Below the pieces are notes generated by a model that was not told where the DNA came from, made no database searches, and saw only the letters and a list, made by a program, of their open reading frames with translations. From positions 337,880-401,879 of the forward strand of contig NZ_LMCT01000012.1 in NCBI RefSeq assembly GCF_001424875.1: a DNA stretch of 64,000 nucleotides, in the 5' to 3' direction. This DNA comes from Kitasatospora sp. Root107 (GTDB taxonomy: Bacteria; Actinomycetota; Actinomycetes; Streptomycetales; Streptomycetaceae). The position numbers were made by a program, and so were the translations under genes. Shown one piece after another: positions 59,227 through 64,000 of this stretch (positions within the stretch are counted from its first letter, which is position 1; each line of letters starts with the position of its first letter).

Positions 59227-60416
59227 GGCAGCAGTCCGTGGTGCGGGAGGACGGCGCGGCGGGCGGCCAGGATCGCCTGGTCAAGCCGGTCGCCGGGGTC
59301 GTAACCGTGGTCGTGGAAGTCCCGCCAGTACGGCTTGGCACCGTCGGTCATCCGGGCCGGGCCTGGCCGGCCGGTCAGCCGCTCGGCCTCGGCCCGCCAC
59401 TCGGCGGGGAGCTCGGTGGCCGGGTCGATCGGGTGCCCGGCGGCGATGGCCACCAGGTGGGTCCAGGCGGCCGGGACCACGTCCACCACCGCGTACCCGC
59501 CGCCGCCGAGCGCCAGCCAGCGGCCGTCCGCGTAGTGGTGGGCCAACTCGTGGATCGCCTCGGCGACCAGCCGCTGGGCGTCCAGACTGACCGCCAGGTG
59601 GGCCAACGGGTCGGCCAGGTGGGTGTCGGCGCCGTGCTGACTGACGATCACCTGCGGGCGGAACGCGGAGAGCAGCTCGGGCACCAGGGCGTGGAAGGCA
59701 CGCAGCCAGCCCGCGTCGCCCGTGCCGGCGGGCAGCGGCAGGTTGGCGGCGGTGCCCGGCGCGTCCGGGCCGCCGGTCTCGGTGGCCCAGCCGGTCTCGT
59801 TGGGGAACAGGGTGGCCGGGCTCTCGTGCAGCGAGACGGTGAGCACCCGGGGATCGTTCCAGAACGCCGCCTGCACGCCGTCCCCGTGGTGCACGTCCAC
59901 GTCCACGTACGCGACCCGCTCGGCGCCGAGCTCCAGCAGCCGGGCGATCGCCAGCGCGGGGTCGTTGTAGACGCAGAAGCCCGCCGCCCGGTCCGGCATC
60001 GCGTGGTGCAGCCCGCCGGCGAAGTTGACGGCGTGTCGGACCTCCCCGCCGCGCCAGACCGCCTCCGCCCCGGCCACCGACTGACCGGCGATCAGTGCGG
60101 AGGCGGTGTGCTGGGCGGCGAACGCCCAGGTGTCGGCGGTGCCCAGGCCGTGCGCCAGGTCGCTGCGCTCCGGGTCGGCGGCGATCCGGCGGACCGCGTC
60201 CAGGTACCCGGCGGTGTGCACCAGCCGCAGCGTCGACTCCCCGGCCGGCGGCGCAGACCGGACGGTCACCCCCGGTGCGGTGGTCAGGCCGAACGCCTCC
60301 ACCAGCCGCATGGTCAGCGCCAGCCTGGTCGGGTCCATCGGATGCCCCGCCCCGAAGTCGTACGAGGTGACGGCCTCGTCCCAGTACAGGTGCAGGCCGC
60401 TGCAGTTCTCGGGCAT
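59223..60416 (-). CDS. acuC: AcuC-type histone deacetylase-like enzyme
   Basis: 397 residues. Zinc deacetylase landmarks: SYDFGAGHPMDPTRL, FAGGLHHAMPDRAAGFCVYND, VDVDVHHGDGVQAAF, SQHGADTHLADPLAHL, LGGGGYAVVDVV. Class I HDAC-like proteins of bacteria; AcuC deacetylates acetyl-CoA synthetase in Bacillus. Partner here not evident. The stop overlaps the phosphatase start by 4 nt. Confidence 0.92.
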   Translation of the reverse strand: MPENCSGLHLYWDEAVTSYDFGAGHPMDPTRLALTMRLVEAFGLTTAPGVTVRSAPPAGESTLRLVHTAGYLDAVRRIAADPERSDLAHGLGTADTWAFAAQHTASALIAGQSVAGAEAVWRGGEVRHAVNFAGGLHHAMPDRAAGFCVYNDPALAIARLLELGAERVAYVDVDVHHGDGVQAAFWNDPRVLTVSLHESPATLFPNETGWATETGGPDAPGTAANLPLPAGTGDAGWLRAFHALVPELLSAFRPQVIVSQHGADTHLADPLAHLAVSLDAQRLVAEAIHELAHHYADGRWLALGGGGYAVVDVVPAAWTHLVAIAAGHPIDPATELPAEWRAEAERLTGRPGPARMTDGAKPYWRDFHDHGYDPGDRLDQAILAARRAVLPHHGLLP

Positions 60417-60426
60417 GGGTCACACG

Positions 60427-61605
60427 TTATCGGGCGGCGGGCTCCGCCCCGAAGTGGCGGGCCAACGGGAGGATCGCCAGGATCAGCACCATCGGGGCCA
60501 GCAGCGCCAGCCGGAACGAGCTCGCCTCGGCGAGTGCGCCGACCAGCGGCGAGCCGAGCAGGAAACCGACGTAGTTGAACAGGTTGAGCCGGGCCACCGC
60601 CGCGTCCGACGCCTCCGGGTAGAGCCGGCCGCCGGCGGCGAAGACCTGCGGGATGATCGCGCAGATGCCGAAGCCCAGCACGGTGAACGCGGCCACCCCG
60701 GCCCACTCGCCCGGCGCGGCGGCGGCCAGCGCGAAGCCGAGCGCGGCCAGCTGCGCACCGCTGCGCACCACCCGGACCGCGCCCCAACGCTCCACCGCCC
60801 GGTCGCCGACCACCCGGCCGAGCAGCATCGCCACCATGTAGCCGAGGTAGGAGAGCTTGGCCAGGTCCTCCGGGCTGCCCAGCACGTCGGTCAGGTACTT
60901 GACGCTGTAGTTGGAGACCGAGGCGTCGGCGATGTACGCGAAGGCCATCGCCGCGCACAGCGGCAGCAGCGGACGCCAGGGAATCCGGACGGCTGCGGCG
61001 GCGGCCGCCTCCCGTACGGCGTCGCCGAGTTCGGCCGGTCCTGGGAAGCGGGTGCCGGCCACCAGCGCGAGTGGGATCAGCAGAGCGGCCGCGCCGCCGA
61101 ACAGCACCGGCAGGCCGAGGTCGTAGTGCGAGCCGAGCCCGGCGAGCGCGGCGCCGAGGATGCCGCCGAGGCTGAAGGCGGCGTGGAAGCCGAGCATGAT
61201 GCTCCGGCCGTACCGGCGCTGGAGGCCGACCCCGAGCATGTTCATACTCGCGTCGAGCGCACCGACCAGCAGGCCGAACAGGCCCAGGGCGATGGCGAGT
61301 TCCCACAGTTCGCCGCCCAGCCCGACCAGCGCCAGGCTGACGCACACGGCGGGCTGCACCACCCGCAGCACCACCTTGGCCCCGACCCGCCCGGCCACCG
61401 ACTCGGAGGCGACCGAACCGACGCCCGCCAGGATCGGCACCGCCGCCAGGAAGACCGGCAGCAGCCCGTCGCTCAGCCCGTACCGGCGCTGGATCTCGGG
61501 TATGCAGGTCACCAGCAGCGCGAAGGTGACGCCCTGGAGCACGAAGCTCACCGCCACCGCCGCCCGCGACCGGCGCAACCGCGCGTCCACCTGCTGCTCG
61601 GGCAT
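60427..61605 (-). CDS. MFS transporter
   Basis: 392 residues with about 12 membrane segments, starting after a basic RLRRSRAAVAVSFVLQGVTFALLV. It resembles the FucP/sugar-efflux-like MFS group (IPEIQRRYGLSDGLLPVFL). Substrate unknown. It lies 10 bp upstream of acuC on the same strand and is probably co-transcribed with it. Confidence 0.88.
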   Translation of the reverse strand: MPEQQVDARLRRSRAAVAVSFVLQGVTFALLVTCIPEIQRRYGLSDGLLPVFLAAVPILAGVGSVASESVAGRVGAKVVLRVVQPAVCVSLALVGLGGELWELAIALGLFGLLVGALDASMNMLGVGLQRRYGRSIMLGFHAAFSLGGILGAALAGLGSHYDLGLPVLFGGAAALLIPLALVAGTRFPGPAELGDAVREAAAAAAVRIPWRPLLPLCAAMAFAYIADASVSNYSVKYLTDVLGSPEDLAKLSYLGYMVAMLLGRVVGDRAVERWGAVRVVRSGAQLAALGFALAAAAPGEWAGVAAFTVLGFGICAIIPQVFAAGGRLYPEASDAAVARLNLFNYVGFLLGSPLVGALAEASSFRLALLAPMVLILAILPLARHFGAEPAAR

Positions 61606-61710
61606 GGCTCGGCCTCGCTCACTGTCGGCGCTACCGGCCGGTACGGAGATGTTGAGCCGTGAGCGTAGGCGTTCGATCGTGTTTGCGGGAGGGGGCGGAC
61701 CGAATCGTTG

Positions 61711-61742
61711 CCGGGGACCGGCCCGGGCGGACCGGTCCCCGG
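61711..61742 (-). terminator. Hairpin terminator
   Basis: 11-bp perfect stem CCGGGGACCGG (61711-61721) with 61732-61742, 10-nt loop, 12 bp after the amidase stop. Confidence 0.8.
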
Positions 61743-61753
61743 CTGACCCCGGT

Positions 61754-63646
61754 TCAGGTCACCGGGCTGTTCCAACTCGCGGCCCAGGTGGCGGGGCCGA
61801 CCACACCGTCACTGCCGAGTCCCTTCTCGGCCTGGAAGCGCCGGGCCACCTCGGCCGAGGCCGGGCCGAACCAGCCGTCCACGTCGATCGGCCAGCCGCG
61901 TTCGCGCATCCGCTGCTGCCAGCGGCGGACGTTCTCGCCGTGCAGCATCGGGGACTGGAGCCTGAGGTACTCGCCGGGCCAAGCGGGGCCGGTGGGCTGC
62001 TGGGGGGCGGGCGGCGGTACGGCGGGCTGCCCGCCGGGGCGGGGCGCACCGGCCTGGACCCAGCGGTAGAGCGGGCCGCCCGGGCAGCTGGTGGCGTAGC
62101 CGTCCCGGTGGCCCTTGATCTCCGGGCCCGCGCCGCCGTCACGCTGGAGCCACTCGACCGCGTCCCGCAGGCCGTTCAGCATCGCCTCGGTGGGCTCGGT
62201 CAGCCCGGAGTCGCCGACCATCGCGCAGACCGCGTAGTGGTCCCGGTTGAGCGAGGCCCCGCCGTTGGCGCCGGTCTGGTGGTGGGCACCCCGCCCCTCG
62301 AAGACGTGGCCGTGCGGGCAGACCACCGCCGTGTTCCCGGTGTAGTAGACCGTCCCGTTCCGGCGGGCCAGCCACGTACTGTTGGGGGTCGTCGGGCACC
62401 AGACCGGACCATCGTGGCTGACCCTGCTGATGGCGAACCGATGCCCGCGATTGTGTGCCGCAACGGGGAAGAACCGTGTCGCCCGCTCGGACCGGCTGAA
62501 GTGCAGAGACCATCGCTCCTGGCCCCGGTAGTGCGCCGGATGGATGCCGGCAGGCCAGCCGAGCAGTGCACAGGCGATTTGCAGAGCTTCCAGCCTGCCC
62601 CGCACCTTCTGGGTGACCGTTCCGCCCCGTCCCCCGACCAAGCCGTCCGCAAGGACGGACACCTCCACGAAGAGCTCCAGCTGCTCCCGGGTCAACTGGG
62701 TGACGAAGTCGGCGCGGACGACCTTGTCCGGAGCCGTTGCCACCTCCAACAGCGACCGGCCCGCGACGTGGTTCAGCCGGAATTCGGTCTTGTGGCCGTT
62801 CTCGTACATCCGCCAGCGCGGCAGCGTGTCACCACGCCGGTCCAGCTGGGTCACCGGAGCACCGTAGAGCTTCCGTAGCGTCTGCTCGATCCTTGCGACC
62901 AGCCGAGGGTTCGCAACATGGGACTGATAGATCGTCACGCCGGTGGTCAGCTTGCCGCGGCTCCTCGCAATGTTGCCCTCCGTCCAGAACCAAGCGACCA
63001 GTTCGACGAACTCATCGCTGTGGACCGCCTCGACAGGAAGGTTGGCAACCGGTGCGGCGACCGTGATCCGGTGCTTGTCCGTCAGGGTCCCGGAGGTAGC
63101 GAACACCCGCTCGTACCCGCGCACCTTCCTCGGCGAACGACCTCCGATGTCGGCCCAGGTCCCGTCCGGGTTCTTCACCCTGGTGGTCCCGGTCCGGCGG
63201 TAGTAGTACTCCACCGGCCACCTGTGCTCGGGTGTGGTCAACGAGGAGTGCGAACGCCCCTCCATCGAGATGAGTTCGCGAGGCTTGGCGGGAAAGACGT
63301 GGATGCCCTGTGCGGGTTGCCACTCGGCCTCCCCTGTGGCGTGGTTCAGCGTGAGCAGAACGTCTCCGGCGTTGAGCTCCTGGTAGCTCTTCCAGCCGGA
63401 CGGAGTGAGCGCCTGGGTCTGGTCATCGACGCAGTACGCGATGTCGATCCAGCCCTCGTTCCGGTCGGCCAGGTGAGCGGCCTGGATGGCGCGGACCCGG
63501 CCGGCGCAGCGGTCGTGGTGCTGGGTGAGGTCGGACGGGACGGCGGTGCCCTCGTAGTGGATCTTGACGCCTCGGGTGCCGTCGACGTATCGCCAGTCAC
63601 CCCTGGGCGGGGCGGCGCCCCACTGGGCGCGCGGGACGAACTGCAT
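61754..63646 (-). CDS. PGRP-type N-acetylmuramoyl-L-alanine amidase interrupted by an intein
   Basis: 630 residues before splicing. N-extein 1-71: amidase_2/PGRP start with zinc His in VKIHYEGTAV, ending WIDIAY. C-extein 439-630: TAVVCPHGHVFEGRGAHHQTGANGG, zinc His/Cys in GHRDGYATSCPGG, a Pro-rich linker, then a PG_binding_1 domain (LHGENVRRWQQRMRERGW, WFGPASAEVARRFQAEKG). The spliced enzyme would be 263 residues. It is preceded by a phage-type membrane protein gene, so it is endolysin-like. ATG 63646 has AGGAGG about 5 nt upstream. Confidence 0.93.
   Translation of the reverse strand: MQFVPRAQWGAAPPRGDWRYVDGTRGVKIHYEGTAVPSDLTQHHDRCAGRVRAIQAAHLADRNEGWIDIAYCVDDQTQALTPSGWKSYQELNAGDVLLTLNHATGEAEWQPAQGIHVFPAKPRELISMEGRSHSSLTTPEHRWPVEYYYRRTGTTRVKNPDGTWADIGGRSPRKVRGYERVFATSGTLTDKHRITVAAPVANLPVEAVHSDEFVELVAWFWTEGNIARSRGKLTTGVTIYQSHVANPRLVARIEQTLRKLYGAPVTQLDRRGDTLPRWRMYENGHKTEFRLNHVAGRSLLEVATAPDKVVRADFVTQLTREQLELFVEVSVLADGLVGGRGGTVTQKVRGRLEALQIACALLGWPAGIHPAHYRGQERWSLHFSRSERATRFFPVAAHNRGHRFAISRVSHDGPVWCPTTPNSTWLARRNGTVYYTGNTAVVCPHGHVFEGRGAHHQTGANGGASLNRDHYAVCAMVGDSGLTEPTEAMLNGLRDAVEWLQRDGGAGPEIKGHRDGYATSCPGGPLYRWVQAGAPRPGGQPAVPPPAPQQPTGPAWPGEYLRLQSPMLHGENVRRWQQRMRERGWPIDVDGWFGPASAEVARRFQAEKGLGSDGVVGPATWAASWNSPVT
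62333..63433 (-). other. Intein coding region (367 residues, residues 72-438)
   Basis: Block A starts at Cys72 (CVDDQTQALTPSGW); block B has SSLTTPEHRWPV (T138-x-x-H141); a LAGLIDADG-like endonuclease core shows LVAWFWTEGNI (E223) and VSVLADGLVGG (D334); block F is WCPTTPNSTWLARRNG...YYTGN ending at Asn438, followed by Thr439. The penultimate residue is Gly instead of His. Removal restores the amidase sequence WIDIAY-TAVVCPHG exactly. Confidence 0.92.
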
Positions 63647-63682
63647 GAATGCCTCCTGAATTCGATGGATGGGTAAGGGAGT

Positions 63683-64000
63683 TCACGCCTCCGCGTCGGG
63701 GGAGATCCGGAGCGTGCGGCGGTCCACACGGTCGATCGCGTCGCGCATCGAGGAGCCGCTGTTCGGGCGGAGTTCGTGCTCGACAGCGGTGAGCCGGCGC
63801 TCGATGCCGTCCAGCCGGGTCATCACCCCCTCCCTTCCGGGGACACCGGGGCGGGATTCGGTGCCCTGCCAGTCCTCACTGAACTCCTCTACCCGGTGGG
63901 CGATCTGACGGACCACCCGGCCGAGCCGCCAGAGCATGCCGGTCGCCGCGGTGACGGCGGTGAGTGCGCCACACCAGACCACGACGGTCTCGAGGGTGGC
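63683..64000 (-). CDS. Phage-type small membrane protein, 5' end may lie beyond the window
   Basis: The frame stays open to base 64000. One membrane segment (VVWCGALTAVTAATGMLWRL), then a coiled-coil part (MTRLDGIERRLTAVEHELRPNSGSSMRDAIDRVDRRT). This organisation, one span plus a coiled coil next to an amidase, is common in actinophage lysis or tail-end modules. Possible starts include the GTG at 63982. It is encoded 36 bp upstream of the amidase, probably in one transcript. Confidence 0.65.
   Translation of the reverse strand, partial: ATLETVVVWCGALTAVTAATGMLWRLGRVVRQIAHRVEEFSEDWQGTESRPGVPGREGVMTRLDGIERRLTAVEHELRPNSGSSMRDAIDRVDRRTLRISPDAEA

Noticed and set aside
1..64000. CRISPR arrays, rRNA or tRNA genes, complete insertion sequences
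   Set aside because: No regularly spaced repeats, no tRNA-like cloverleaf or rRNA segments and no transposase were noticed by eye; a covariance-model search was not possible here.

Overview
High-GC actinobacterial chromosome, almost certainly Streptomyces or a close relative (Kitasatospora/Streptacidiphilus). Evidence: bldN-rsbN, four chaplins and two rodlin-like genes, rex-hemACD, the futalosine-type menaquinone genes, accBE, and the conserved block excisionase-like HTH / bS22 / epimerase / acyltransferase. GTG starts are common and genes often overlap by 4 nt (ATGA/GTGA).

Layout. 1-0.8 kb: 3' end of a secreted repeat (propeller/lectin-like) gene with a frameshifting 5-bp duplication. 0.8-8.8 kb: VOC protein, then a one-way cluster of GntR regulator, small ferredoxin, lipoprotein substrate-binding protein with a NosL-like tail, ABC permease, ABC ATPase and an AprA/fumarate-reductase-like flavoprotein fused to HEAT repeats; then a Phd/VapC-type toxin-antitoxin pair. 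9-21 kb housekeeping: MqnP and UbiD-type decarboxylase, PLDc_N membrane protein, accB-accE, a candidate double ribbon-helix-helix protein, cytochrome c system II (ccsB, resB, ccdA, tlpA), a histidine phosphatase and hemL. 21-36 kb accessory: quinone oxidoreductase/TetR with two palindromic operators, an MpaB/Lcp-like oxygenase beside a polyprenyl synthase, a PAS-GAF-SpoIIE phosphatase, an Imm32-like protein, a MacB-like exporter, a collapsed phosphotransferase remnant and a second lysA. 36-40 kb: secreted GH8 hydrolase and SGNH esterase. 40-44.4 kb: aerial-hypha surface cluster. 44.4-50.6 kb: rex-hemA-hemC-hemD-hemB with a Rex operator. 51-61.6 kb: exonuclease, glutaredoxin, HAD phosphatase, bldN, anti-sigma rsbN, acyltransferase, epimerase, bS22, HTH protein, phosphatase, AcuC, MFS. 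61.7-64 kb: a PGRP amidase interrupted by an intein, and a phage-type small membrane protein, probably the edge of a prophage or phage-derived cluster.

How it works together. Sigma-BldN is known to drive chaplin, rodlin and rsbN expression; motifs of the BldN type (CGTAAC, 16-17 bp, CGTTGA-like) lie upstream of rsbN, of the first rodlin-like gene and of the minus-strand chaplin, so regulator and regulon sit within 15 kb. Rex links redox state to tetrapyrrole synthesis; hemL, cytochrome c assembly and menaquinone genes in the same window serve the respiratory chain.

Most notable: the amidase intein (residues 72-438, inserted right after the predicted active-site Tyr); the ferredoxin/NosL-SBP/ABC/AprA-HEAT locus, whose substrate I cannot name; two copies of a small palindromic repeat with a conserved core; a 163-bp MITE-like element with 26-bp perfect terminal repeats and a 4-bp target duplication; and a collapsed phosphotransferase gene keeping only its two ends in frame.
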